A stretch of 5,419 nucleotides of DNA from Pseudomonadota bacterium (GTDB lineage: Bacteria > Pseudomonadota > Gammaproteobacteria > Xanthomonadales > Xanthomonadaceae). The stretch lies in assembly GCA_023425225.1 (NCBI GenBank), contig JAFADB010000297.1, forward strand, positions 1 to 5,419, in the 5' to 3' direction. This document shows, piece by piece, positions 1 through 5,419 of the stretch; the first letter of the stretch is position 1; every line of letters starts with the position of its first letter. Below the pieces are notes generated by a model. It saw only the letters and a list, made by a program, of their open reading frames with translations, ran no database searches and was not told the origin of the DNA. A program made the translations under genes and the position numbers.

Positions 1-1
1 C

Positions 2-688
2 CCGGCCGCGGAGATCGTGCTGGAGTTCCTCGACCCGGCCGACGACGGCGAAGGCGAGGGCGGCGGCGCCATGTTCCCCACCGGGCACGTGGTGGACGAC
101 CTCGACGTGCCCGGCGTCGGCACGCTCCAGGCCACGCTGATCACCGCCGGCATCCCGACCATCTTCGTCGATGCCGCCGCCATCGGCTTCACCGGCACCG
201 AGCTGCAGCCGGCGATCAACGGCGATGCGGCGGCGCTGGCGAAGCTGGAGGCGATCCGCGTGGCCGGCGCGCTGCGCATGGGCCTGATCAGGACGCCGGA
301 GGAAGCCGCCACGCGCCAGCACACGCCCAAGGTGGCCTTCGTCGCGCCGCCACGCGACTACGTGACCTCGGCCGGCAAGCCGGTCGCCGCCGGCGACATC
401 GACCTGCTGGTGCGCGCCATGTCGATGGGCAAGCTGCACCACGCGATGATGGGTACCGCTTCGGTGGCCATCGCCACGGCCGCGGCGGTACCGGGCACGC
501 TGGTCAACCTCGCCGCCGGCGGCGGGTCGCGCGAGGCGGTGCGCTTCGGCCACCCGTCCGGCACGCTGCGCGTGGGCGCGGCGGTGAAGCAGGTGGATGG
601 CGAATGGACCGTGGCCAAGGCAGTGATGAGCCGAAGCGCGCGCATCCTGATAGAAGGCTGGGTGCGCGTGCCGGGCGATGCCTTTTGA
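2..688 (+). CDS. prpF: 2-methylaconitate isomerase PrpF (AcnD accessory protein), 3' part only
   Basis: The open frame runs in from the left edge with no start, giving the C-terminal 228 residues of a protein whose family is usually about 390-400 aa. The family converts trans-2-methylaconitate, made by the Fe-S dehydratase AcnD, into the cis isomer in the cytoplasmic methylcitrate cycle. Visible PrpF hallmarks are the FLDPA start of the second domain, FPTG near nt 73-84, a PKVAFVAPP strand, the MSMGKLHHAM segment (nt 419-448), a PGTLVNLA strand, and RFGHPSGTLRVGAAV (GHPSGT at nt 548-565). The last corresponds to the small-residue turn of the DAP-epimerase-like fold. It ends RILIEGWVRVP, as the family does. 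The catalytic lysine proposed in Shewanella PrpF would lie upstream of the window. An acidic/Gly run (EGEGGGAM, about nt 50-73) looks like an expanded loop. prpD follows in the same direction after 189 bp. Family assignment is firm; activity cannot be judged from half a protein. Confidence 0.92.
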   Translation, partial: PAAEIVLEFLDPADDGEGEGGGAMFPTGHVVDDLDVPGVGTLQATLITAGIPTIFVDAAAIGFTGTELQPAINGDAAALAKLEAIRVAGALRMGLIRTPEEAATRQHTPKVAFVAPPRDYVTSAGKPVAAGDIDLLVRAMSMGKLHHAMMGTASVAIATAAAVPGTLVNLAAGGGSREAVRFGHPSGTLRVGAAVKQVDGEWTVAKAVMSRSARILIEGWVRVPGDAF

Positions 689-877
689 GTGACTGCTTGA
701 GTGGGTGCCAGCGATCGACGTCGCTCCCAAGAGGAGGAACAACACCGGTCAGGTCTGATCATCTAAGCGTAAGCGGGGCCCGCATAAGCTGTCGGAGCCG
801 GCCCCATACGATCCCAGCGGCTTCGGCGGCCAGGCAACTTCCTTCCCGACGGCAATCCACGCCATGAGGAGTACGCC
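689..877 (+). other. prpF-prpD intergenic spacer with orphan SD-like sequence and GC dyad
   Basis: This spacer is long for the inside of a catabolic operon. It contains a strong purine-rich ribosome-binding-like stretch (GAGGAGGA, 731-738) with no ATG, GTG or TTG at a usable distance behind it. It also contains a perfect 6-bp inverted repeat GGGGCC/GGCCCC (775-780 and 800-805, 19-nt loop). No T-tract follows the dyad, so it is not a standard intrinsic terminator. I found no convincing -35/-10 pair and no credible small ORF. The simplest reading is a read-through spacer, possibly with an RNA structure that sets the relative prpD level. Confidence 0.5.
866..871 (+). promoter_or_regulatory. ribosome binding site of prpD
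   Basis: GAGGAG lies 6 nt before the ATG at 878. It supports that start over the out-of-frame ATG at 864, which overlaps the motif itself. The resulting 483-aa length agrees with the start. Confidence 0.75.
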
Positions 878-2329
878 ATGTCCGAATCCGCCTCCGCCCG
901 CCGCCCCAGGCCCGACCAGGTGCTGGTCGACATCGCCGACTATGTCGTCAACTACGGCATCGGCTCCGACCTGGCCTACGACACCGCGCGCAACTGCCTG
1001 ATCGACACGCTCGGCTGCGGCCTGGAGGCGCTGGAGTATCCCGCCTGCACCAAGCTGCTCGGCCCGGTCGTGCCCGGCACGGTGGTGCCCAACGGCGCCA
1101 AGGTGCCGGGTACCCAGTTCCAGCTCGATCCGGTCAAGGCCGCCTTCGACATCGGCGCGGCGATCCGCTGGCTGGACTTCAACGACACCTTCCTGGCGGC
1201 CGAATGGGGCCACCCGTCCGACAACCTCGGCGGCATCCTCGCCACCGCCGACTGGCTCAGCCGCAACAACGTCGCCGCCGGCCGCAAGCCGCTGACGATG
1301 AAGGCCGTGCTCACCGCCATGATCAAGGCGCACGAGATCCAGGGCTGCATCGCGCTGGAGAACTCGTTCAACAAGGTCGGCCTGGACCACGTGGTGCTGG
1401 TCAAGGTCGCCACCACCGCGGTGGTGGCGCAGATGCTGGGGCTGGACCACGAGGAGATCATCAACGCGCTGTCGCTGGCCTGGGTGGACGGGCAGGCCCT
1501 GCGCACCTACCGCCATGCGCCCAACACCGGCTCGCGCAAGAGCTGGGCCGCCGGTGACGCCACCAGCCGCGGCGTGCGCCTGGCGCTGATGGCGGCCAAG
1601 GGCGAGATGGGCTACCCGAGCGTGCTGACCGCCCGGACCTGGGGCTTCTACGACGTCTCGTTCAAGGGCCGGACGTTCGCCTTCCAGCGCCCGTACGGCA
1701 GCTACGTGATGGAGAACGTGCTGTTCAAGATCAGCTACCCGGCCGAGTTCCACAGCCAGACCGCGGTGGAGGCGGCGATGACGCTGCACCGGCAACTGGC
1801 CGCCGCCGGCCGGCGCGTGGAGGACATCCGCCGGATCATCATCCGCACCCACGAGGCCTGCATCCGCATCATCGACAAGCAGGGGCCGCTGGACAATCCG
1901 GCCGACCGCGACCACTGCATCCAGTACATGGTCGCGGTACCGTTGATCTTCGGCCGCCTGACCGCCGCCGACTACGAGGACGCGGTGGCCGCCGATCCGC
2001 GCATCGACGTGCTGCGCGCGAAGATCGTCTGCGTCGAGGACCCGCGGTTCACCGCCGACTACCACGACCCGGACAAGCGCTCCATCGCCAACGCACTGAT
2101 CGTGGAATTCGACGACGGCACCGTGCTGCCCGAGGTGGTGGTCGAATACCCGATCGGCCACCGTCGCCGGCGCGAGGAAGGCATCCCGCTGCTGGAGGCC
2201 AAGTTCCGCACCAATCTGGCGCGTCGGTTCCCGGCCAGGCAGCAGCAGGCGATCCTGCACGTGTCCCTCGACCAGGGCAGGCTGGAGGCGATGCCGGTGC
2301 ATGAATACGTGGATCTGTATGTGATCTGA
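878..2329 (+). CDS. prpD: 2-methylcitrate dehydratase PrpD
   Basis: A complete 483-aa member of the MmgE/PrpD family, the same length as E. coli PrpD as I recall it, and collinear with it from DTLGCGLEALEYPAC (res 43-57) to the terminal EYVDLYVI. PrpD removes water from 2-methylcitrate to give 2-methyl-cis-aconitate in the cytosol, without an Fe-S cluster. Conserved blocks include VPGTVVPNG (65-73), WLDFNDT (98-104), EWGHPSDNLGGILATADWLSR (109-129), the ENSFNKVGLDH segment (161-171), RHAPNTGSRKSWAAGDATSRG (212-232), RPYGSYVMENVLFKISYPAEFHSQTAVEAAMTL (271-303), NPADRDHCIQYM (340-351), and FTADYHDPDKR (391-401). By motif comparison with the homologous cis-aconitate decarboxylase, D100, T104, H112, H171 and K221 fall at active-site positions; this mapping is from memory. 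No frameshift or missing block is seen. The gene sits behind prpF, the order known from Pseudomonas-type prpB-prpC-acnD-prpF-prpD operons. Confidence 0.97.
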   Translation: MSESASARRPRPDQVLVDIADYVVNYGIGSDLAYDTARNCLIDTLGCGLEALEYPACTKLLGPVVPGTVVPNGAKVPGTQFQLDPVKAAFDIGAAIRWLDFNDTFLAAEWGHPSDNLGGILATADWLSRNNVAAGRKPLTMKAVLTAMIKAHEIQGCIALENSFNKVGLDHVVLVKVATTAVVAQMLGLDHEEIINALSLAWVDGQALRTYRHAPNTGSRKSWAAGDATSRGVRLALMAAKGEMGYPSVLTARTWGFYDVSFKGRTFAFQRPYGSYVMENVLFKISYPAEFHSQTAVEAAMTLHRQLAAAGRRVEDIRRIIIRTHEACIRIIDKQGPLDNPADRDHCIQYMVAVPLIFGRLTAADYEDAVAADPRIDVLRAKIVCVEDPRFTADYHDPDKRSIANALIVEFDDGTVLPEVVVEYPIGHRRRREEGIPLLEAKFRTNLARRFPARQQQAILHVSLDQGRLEAMPVHEYVDLYVI

Positions 2330-2349
2330 GGGGTGCGCTCCCCGCTGTC

Positions 2350-2439
2350 TCCTTCGGCTTGCGGGAGGCATGACCATCTCCCTTCCCCCGCCCGGCGGGG
2401 GAAGGTGCCGACGGCGGAAGGGGGAGCGCCGCAGGCGCC
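2350..2439. repeat. dispersed hairpin (REP-like) repeat, copy 1
   Basis: A G/C-rich palindromic unit just after prpD. Its core is a perfect 11-bp stem CCTTCCCCCGC (2381-2391) / GCGGGGGAAGG (2395-2405) with a 3-nt loop. It is followed by a conserved tail (GGTGCCGACGGCGGA) and a small GCGCC/GGCGC dyad (2426-2430, 2434-2438). The upstream part carries GCTTGCGGG, CATG and CTCCCTT in that order, also present in copy 2 at 4978-5054. The tail matches copy 2 with 2 mismatches over about 28 nt. No T-run follows, so it is not a classic terminator. Such units in this group often lie at gene ends and may stabilise mRNA 3' ends or aid termination. Repeat status is seen directly; the role is inferred. Confidence 0.75.
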
Positions 2440-2473
2440 CACGGGCGATCCGACCAAGGCCGCTCGATTCCAC

Positions 2474-2496
2474 CGTTGCACCAACACGATGCAACG
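2474..2496. promoter_or_regulatory. 7-bp dyad upstream of the receptor gene, possible operator
   Basis: CGTTGCA (2474-2480) and TGCAACG (2490-2496) form a perfect inverted repeat with a 9-nt centre. A related direct repeat occurs around it: CCACCGTTGCA (2470-2480) and CCACCGTTCGCA (2497-2508). It lies about 60 bp upstream of the proposed -35. The geometry suits a dimeric regulator or an upstream activator site. No family can be named with confidence. Confidence 0.35.
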
Positions 2497-2517
2497 CCAC
2501 CGTTCGCAAGTCACGCG

Positions 2518-2550
2518 CCGCACGCTAGTGCGGATGCCGGATCAATCCGG
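2518..2550. promoter_or_regulatory. two tandem palindromes abutting the receptor promoter, possible operator
   Basis: Two perfect dyads lie 3 nt apart. The first is CCGCAC/GTGCGG with a GCTA centre (2518-2533). The second is CCGGAT/ATCCGG with a CA centre (2537-2550), which ends 4 nt before the proposed -35 at 2555. The position fits a binding site for a transcription factor controlling the downstream receptor gene. G/C-rich DNA yields chance dyads, so confidence is modest. Confidence 0.35.
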
Positions 2551-2554
2551 GCAC

Positions 2555-2583
2555 TTGGCGTTAAGAAATTGTCATGTTGTACT
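2555..2583 (+). promoter_or_regulatory. candidate sigma70-type promoter of the TonB-dependent receptor gene
   Basis: TTGGCG (2555-2560, 4/6 to consensus), a 17-nt spacer, then TGTACT (2578-2583, 4/6) preceded directly by TGT (2575-2577), which gives an extended -10. It lies in the only A/T-rich patch of the 310-bp intergenic region (TTAAGAAATT, 2561-2570). Transcription would start near 2590, leaving a leader of about 50 nt before the ATG at 2640. The remaining part of the leader shows no clear structure. Confidence 0.4.
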
Positions 2584-2639
2584 GATACCGCATCGCAGCA
2601 CCCGCCGCCCGGCCTCACCCCAAACGCCAAGGTACGACC

Positions 2640-4877
2640 ATGACCGCAAGCAAGCCCCTGCGTGGAACGCTCGCCCTCGCCATCAATTCCGCCCTGCTGC
2701 TGGCCGCCTTCCACGCGCAGGCCCAACAGGCCGCCGGAGCGGACGTCGCCCGTCTCGATACGGTCACGGTCACCGCCGAGCGCCATGCCGAGGATTCCAA
2801 GGACGTGCCGGTATCGGCCACCGTGCTGCGCCCGGAGTACCTGGACGCGATCGCCACCAGCGGCTCGGACGTGCGCGTGCTGGCCGGCAAGGTGCCCAGC
2901 CTGAACATCGAATCGTCCAACGGCCGCGTGTTCCCGCGCTTCTACATCCGCGGCTACGGCAATACCGACTACACCACCTACGCGTCGCAGCCGGTGTCGC
3001 TGGTGTACGACGACGTGGTGCAGGAGAACGCGTTCCTCAAGGGCTTCCCGATCTTCGACCTGGCGGGCATCGAGGTGCTGCGCGGTCCGCAGGGCACCCA
3101 GTTCGGCCGCAACACCCCCGCCGGCGTGGTCAAGTTCAACTCGGTCAAGCCGACCCTCGGCGCCAGCGACGGCTATGCCAGCGTGTCCTACGGCACCCAC
3201 GCCACCTCGTCGGTCGAGGGTGCGGTCAGCATCCCGCTGGGCGAGCAGTGGGCCGCCCGCGTCTCCGTGCTGCAGCAGCACCGCGACGACTGGGTGACCA
3301 GCCAGATCAGCGGGCAGAAGCTGGAGGGCTATGACGACACCGCCGCCCGCCTGCAGCTGCTGTTCCAGCCCGGCGACGCGTTCAGTGCGCTGTTCAACGC
3401 CCACGTGCGCAAGCTCAACGGCACCGCGCGGTTGTTCCGCGCCAACATCTTCCAGTCCGGCAACAACCAGCTGGTCGATGGCTTCGACGAGGACAAGGCC
3501 TACATCGACGCCCACAACACCCAGCAGCTGACCACTTACGGCGGTAGCGCCAACCTGAGCTGGGACCTGGGCGACATCGCGCTGCATTCGATCACCGGCT
3601 ACGAGGCGATCAGCAAGTACTACAGCCGCGGCGACATCGACGGCGGCTACGGCCCGGGCGCCTTCGTCGACCCGAGCGTGCCGTTCGGCCCCGGCTTCAT
3701 CCCGTTCTCGGTGGAAACCGCCGGCGGCATCAAGGACCTGTCGCAGATCACCCAGGAGTTGCGCGCCGAGTCGCAGTATGAGGGGCCGCTCAACTGGCAG
3801 GCCGGCCTGTACTACTTCCACGACAACGTCGAGGGCGAGGCCTACGACTACGACACCATCGCCGGCGGTGCCCTGACCGGCTTCGACCTGACCCGCCAGC
3901 GCACCACCTCGTGGGCGGCGTTCGGTTCGCTCAACTACCAGGCCAGCGACCGCCTGAACCTGCGTGCCGGCCTGCGCTACACGCACGACAAGAAGACCTT
4001 CGACATCGTGGACTGGGACCGCGCCGATGCCGCGCCGATCGGTGGCGAGACCAGCGGTTCGAAGGTCACCGGCGATGCCAGTGCGGTCTTCGCCCTGACC
4101 GACGACGTCAACCTGTACGCACGCGCGGCGCGCGGCTATCGCGGCGCCAGCTTCGGCCCGCCGTCGTCCGGCGTGCCGGTGACCGTGGCCGCGCCGGAAA
4201 CGGTGGATTCCTACGAGGTGGGCATCAAGGCCGACCTGTTCGACAAGCGCGCCCGCATCGGCTTCGACGTCTACTCCATGGACATCAAGAACCAGCAGCT
4301 CACCGCCGTGGGCGGCGTGTCCAATGCCGTGCAGCTGATCAACGCGAAGAAGAGCGGGGCCTACGGCGCCGAGTTCGACTTCGAGGCGCTGGTCACCGAG
4401 AACCTGCGCTTCGGCCTCAACGGCAGCTACAACCACACCAAGATCAAGGACCGCACGCTGGCGACTTCGACCTGCTCGGCCTGGGTGTGCACGGTGACCG
4501 ACCCGGTCGACGCCGACGGCTACGCCCTGCTGTACGGCAATCCTCTGCCGCAGGCCGCCAAGTGGATCGGCAACGCCACCTTGCGCTACGGCATCCCGGT
4601 CGGCGACGACGGCGAGCTGTTCGTCTACACCGACTGGTCCTATCGCAGCGAGGTCAACTTCTTCCTGTACGAGTCGCGCGAGTTCGTCGGCCAGCCGCTG
4701 TTCGAGGGTGGACTGAAGATCGGCTACAACTGGGGCGCGGGCGCCTACGAGGCCTCGGTGTTCTGCCGCAACTGCACCAACCAGATCCGCGCCACCGGTG
4801 CGATCGACTTCGACAACCTCACCGGCTTCATCAACGACCCACGCATCGTCGGCGTGCAGTTCCGCGCCAACTTCTGA
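2640..4877 (+). CDS. TonB-dependent outer-membrane receptor, substrate unknown
   Basis: A complete 745-aa energy-coupled outer-membrane transporter. The ATG at 2640 has a modest AAGG site (2629-2632, 7-nt spacing) and is followed by a good Sec signal peptide: K5/R8, hydrophobic 10-24, cleavage after AQA at residue 28. A TonB box (DTVTVTA, 40-46) follows. The plug domain (about 54-170) shows DVPVSATVL, FYIRGYG (101-107), LVYDDVVQ (121-128) and the diagnostic IEVLRGPQGTQFGRNTPAGVVKFNSVKP (144-171). The rest is a beta-barrel with alternating aromatic strands, RLNLRAGLRYTHDKKTF (438-454), ETVDSYEVGIKADLFDKR (520-537), GNPLPQAAKW (633-642) and a C-terminal strand ending in Phe, the usual BamA recognition residue. 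Length is normal for the family. Four cysteines form two close pairs, C612/C617 and C709/C712. The second lies in CRNCTN, where related receptors usually read GRNLTN or similar. The neighbour is a secreted nucleoside hydrolase, which hints at nucleosides; siderophores, sugars or other ligands remain possible. Confidence 0.95.
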   Translation: MTASKPLRGTLALAINSALLLAAFHAQAQQAAGADVARLDTVTVTAERHAEDSKDVPVSATVLRPEYLDAIATSGSDVRVLAGKVPSLNIESSNGRVFPRFYIRGYGNTDYTTYASQPVSLVYDDVVQENAFLKGFPIFDLAGIEVLRGPQGTQFGRNTPAGVVKFNSVKPTLGASDGYASVSYGTHATSSVEGAVSIPLGEQWAARVSVLQQHRDDWVTSQISGQKLEGYDDTAARLQLLFQPGDAFSALFNAHVRKLNGTARLFRANIFQSGNNQLVDGFDEDKAYIDAHNTQQLTTYGGSANLSWDLGDIALHSITGYEAISKYYSRGDIDGGYGPGAFVDPSVPFGPGFIPFSVETAGGIKDLSQITQELRAESQYEGPLNWQAGLYYFHDNVEGEAYDYDTIAGGALTGFDLTRQRTTSWAAFGSLNYQASDRLNLRAGLRYTHDKKTFDIVDWDRADAAPIGGETSGSKVTGDASAVFALTDDVNLYARAARGYRGASFGPPSSGVPVTVAAPETVDSYEVGIKADLFDKRARIGFDVYSMDIKNQQLTAVGGVSNAVQLINAKKSGAYGAEFDFEALVTENLRFGLNGSYNHTKIKDRTLATSTCSAWVCTVTDPVDADGYALLYGNPLPQAAKWIGNATLRYGIPVGDDGELFVYTDWSYRSEVNFFLYESREFVGQPLFEGGLKIGYNWGAGAYEASVFCRNCTNQIRATGAIDFDNLTGFINDPRIVGVQFRANF

Positions 4878-4908
4878 GGCGGGGTAGGTGGCGCTGCCTG
4901 CCGAAGAG

Positions 4909-4929
4909 CCCTCCCCGCGAGCGGGAGGG
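4909..4929. repeat. G/C-rich hairpin just after the receptor gene
   Basis: CCCTCCC (4909-4915) pairs perfectly with GGGAGGG (4923-4929) around a 7-nt loop, 31 nt after the stop codon. Its pyrimidine/purine stem resembles the adjoining repeat at 4978-5054 but lacks the conserved GGTGCCGA tail. It is followed by GG and then mixed sequence, not by a T-run. It may aid termination or protect the mRNA 3' end. It is probably a partial member of the same repeat class. Confidence 0.5.
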
Positions 4930-4977
4930 GGTGAATCCATCGAAAGGCTCCACCTGCCGATCGACCGTCCGGCATTT

Positions 4978-5054
4978 CCCTTCCCCCGCTTGCGGGGCCA
5001 TGGCTCCCTTTTCGGGGGAAGGTGCCGAAGGCGGATGGGGGCGCTTTGGGCGCC
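4978..5054. repeat. dispersed hairpin (REP-like) repeat, copy 2
   Basis: Second copy of the unit seen at 2350-2439. CCTTCCCCCG (4979-4988) pairs with CGGGGGAAGG (5013-5022) as a perfect 10-bp stem around a 24-nt loop. The loop itself holds GCTTGCGGGG and a perfect GCCATGGC palindrome (4997-5004). The tail GGTGCCGAAGGCGGA and a small GGCGC/GCGCC dyad (5040-5044, 5050-5054) follow. The order of blocks (GCTTGCGGG, CATG, CTCCCTT, GGGGGAAGGTGCCGA) is the same in both copies. Copy 1 carries an additional C/G run between CTCCCTT and the closing arm, which gives it a tight 3-nt loop. Confidence 0.75.
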
Positions 5055-5108
5055 GAATCCGATAGGGGTGGGCTTTGCCCCGCGTAGGAACGGCGTCAGC
5101 CGCGACCG

Positions 5109-5161
5109 GGATTCCCCAAGGCATCGCACCGGCACCATCCCCGCGATAATCCGGATTCCCC
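5109..5161 (+). promoter_or_regulatory. candidate promoter of the nucleoside hydrolase gene with flanking direct repeat
   Basis: GATAAT (5145-5150) matches the -10 consensus at 5 of 6 positions. The best -35 at a usable distance is weak (ATCGCA, 5123-5128, 16-nt spacer, 3/6), so an activator would probably be needed. A 9-bp direct repeat GGATTCCCC occurs at 5109-5117 and 5153-5161, just upstream of the -35 and at the expected start site. A regulator binding both is possible but unproven. If real, this gives the gene its own transcript with a leader of about 30 nt. Confidence 0.28.
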
Positions 5162-5187
5162 GCAAGCAGCCCACGGAGATCCGACAA

Positions 5188-5419
5188 ATGAGTATCTGCA
5201 CAAGAACGCTGCTGCTGGCGGCATTGCTGGCGATAGTCCTGCCGCTGCAAGCCCTCGCCCAGCCCGCAGACCGACACAAGGTCGTCGTTTCCACCGATAT
5301 CGGCGACGATATCGACGACGCCTTCGCCCTGGGCCTGCTGCTGTCCAGCCCCGAGTTCGAGGTACTCGGCATCGCTTCCACCTGGGGCGATACCGCCTTG
5401 CGCGCCCGGCTGCTGCAGC
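5188..5419 (+). CDS. secreted nucleoside hydrolase family protein, 5' part only
   Basis: The frame opens at the ATG at 5188 behind GGAG (5175-5178, 9-nt spacing) and is still open at the window end, giving the first 77 residues of a family usually above 300 aa. Residues 1-24 form a Sec signal peptide (R6, hydrophobic 8-23, ALA cleavage site before Q25), so the enzyme should be periplasmic. C4 is not in a lipobox. The mature start KVVVSTDIGDDIDDAFALGLLL (31-52) is the N-terminal calcium/ribose-binding motif of inosine-uridine-preferring nucleoside hydrolases. D37, D43 and D44 match the aspartates of the classic DxDPGxDDA motif, with two extra residues between them. GIASTWGDTALRARLL (61-76) follows; D68 sits about where many members have Asn. 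Members hydrolyse the N-glycosidic bond of ribonucleosides to base and ribose. The receptor gene ends 310 bp upstream on the same strand. The family is clear; substrate and the C-terminal half are unseen. Confidence 0.85.
   Translation, partial: MSICTRTLLLAALLAIVLPLQALAQPADRHKVVVSTDIGDDIDDAFALGLLLSSPEFEVLGIASTWGDTALRARLLQ

Noticed and set aside
775..805. GC dyad as an intrinsic terminator between prpF and prpD
   Set aside because: Only a 6-bp stem with a 19-nt loop and no T-run after it; the two genes belong to one pathway and are expected to be co-transcribed.
2381..2405. Perfect 11-bp hairpin as a standard rho-independent terminator of prpD
   Set aside because: No T-tract on either side. 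The same unit recurs at 4978-5054, so it is listed as a repeat; an influence on termination is still possible.
749..2509. A 586-codon open frame on the - strand opposite prpD
   Set aside because: Same cause: a compositional shadow of a highly conserved gene, with no domain-like sequence.
3911..5065. A 384-codon + strand frame inside the 3' half of the receptor gene
   Set aside because: Arg-rich out-of-frame shadow; the receptor frame is certain there.
2330..5187. Both intergenic regions around the receptor gene are exactly 310 bp
   Set aside because: Apart from the shared repeat unit, placed differently in each, the two regions are not similar, so the equal length is probably coincidence.
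5188..5262. Lipoprotein signal for the nucleoside hydrolase, because of an early Cys
   Set aside because: The Cys is at residue 4, before the hydrophobic core, and there is no L-x-x-C lipobox. ALA before Q25 is a normal signal peptidase I site.
2511..5381. A 956-codon open frame on the - strand across the receptor gene and its flanks
   Set aside because: Its translation is low-complexity and rich in Val, Ala, Gly, Asp, Arg and Gln, with no recognisable domain. It lies opposite a clear TonB receptor and runs through the hairpin repeats. Long antisense frames are expected in GC-rich DNA with strong third-position bias.

Overview
The window is GC-rich chromosomal DNA with all genes on the + strand. 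The best fit is a gammaproteobacterium of the Xanthomonadaceae/Lysobacteraceae type (Lysobacter-Luteimonas-like). This rests on the prpF-prpD order, strong GC3-type codon use, a large TonB-dependent receptor beside a secreted catabolic enzyme, and G/C-rich hairpin repeats between genes. The lineage is an inference from style, not from a marker gene.

Layout. (1) Positions 2-688 hold the 3' part of prpF, the 2-methylaconitate isomerase that works with AcnD. (2) A 189-bp gap carries an orphan Shine-Dalgarno-like sequence and a GC dyad. (3) Positions 878-2329 hold a complete, very well conserved prpD (2-methylcitrate dehydratase). Together these are the end of a methylcitrate-cycle (propionyl-CoA oxidation) operon. 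(4) A 310-bp intergenic region (2330-2639) holds one copy of a hairpin repeat, three small dyads and a plausible extended -10 promoter. (5) Positions 2640-4877 hold a complete 745-aa TonB-dependent outer-membrane receptor with signal peptide, TonB box, plug and barrel. (6) A second 310-bp intergenic region (4878-5187) holds an extra hairpin, a second copy of the same repeat, and a possible promoter framed by a 9-bp direct repeat. (7) From 5188 to the window edge runs the start of a secreted nucleoside hydrolase family protein. This gene is cut by the window end.

How the genes may work together. PrpF and PrpD both lead to 2-methyl-cis-aconitate: PrpD directly, PrpF by isomerising the trans product of AcnD, whose gene would be expected just upstream. 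The second half looks like a separate uptake/salvage module. The receptor would bring a ligand across the outer membrane, and a periplasmic nucleoside hydrolase could split nucleosides into base and ribose. That the receptor's ligand is a nucleoside is only a neighbourhood-based hypothesis.

I see no rRNA, tRNA, CRISPR array, insertion sequence or phage gene. No clearly new system is evident. The most useful leads are the receptor/nucleoside-hydrolase pairing, the paired repeats on both sides of the receptor gene, and the dyad-rich control region of the receptor.
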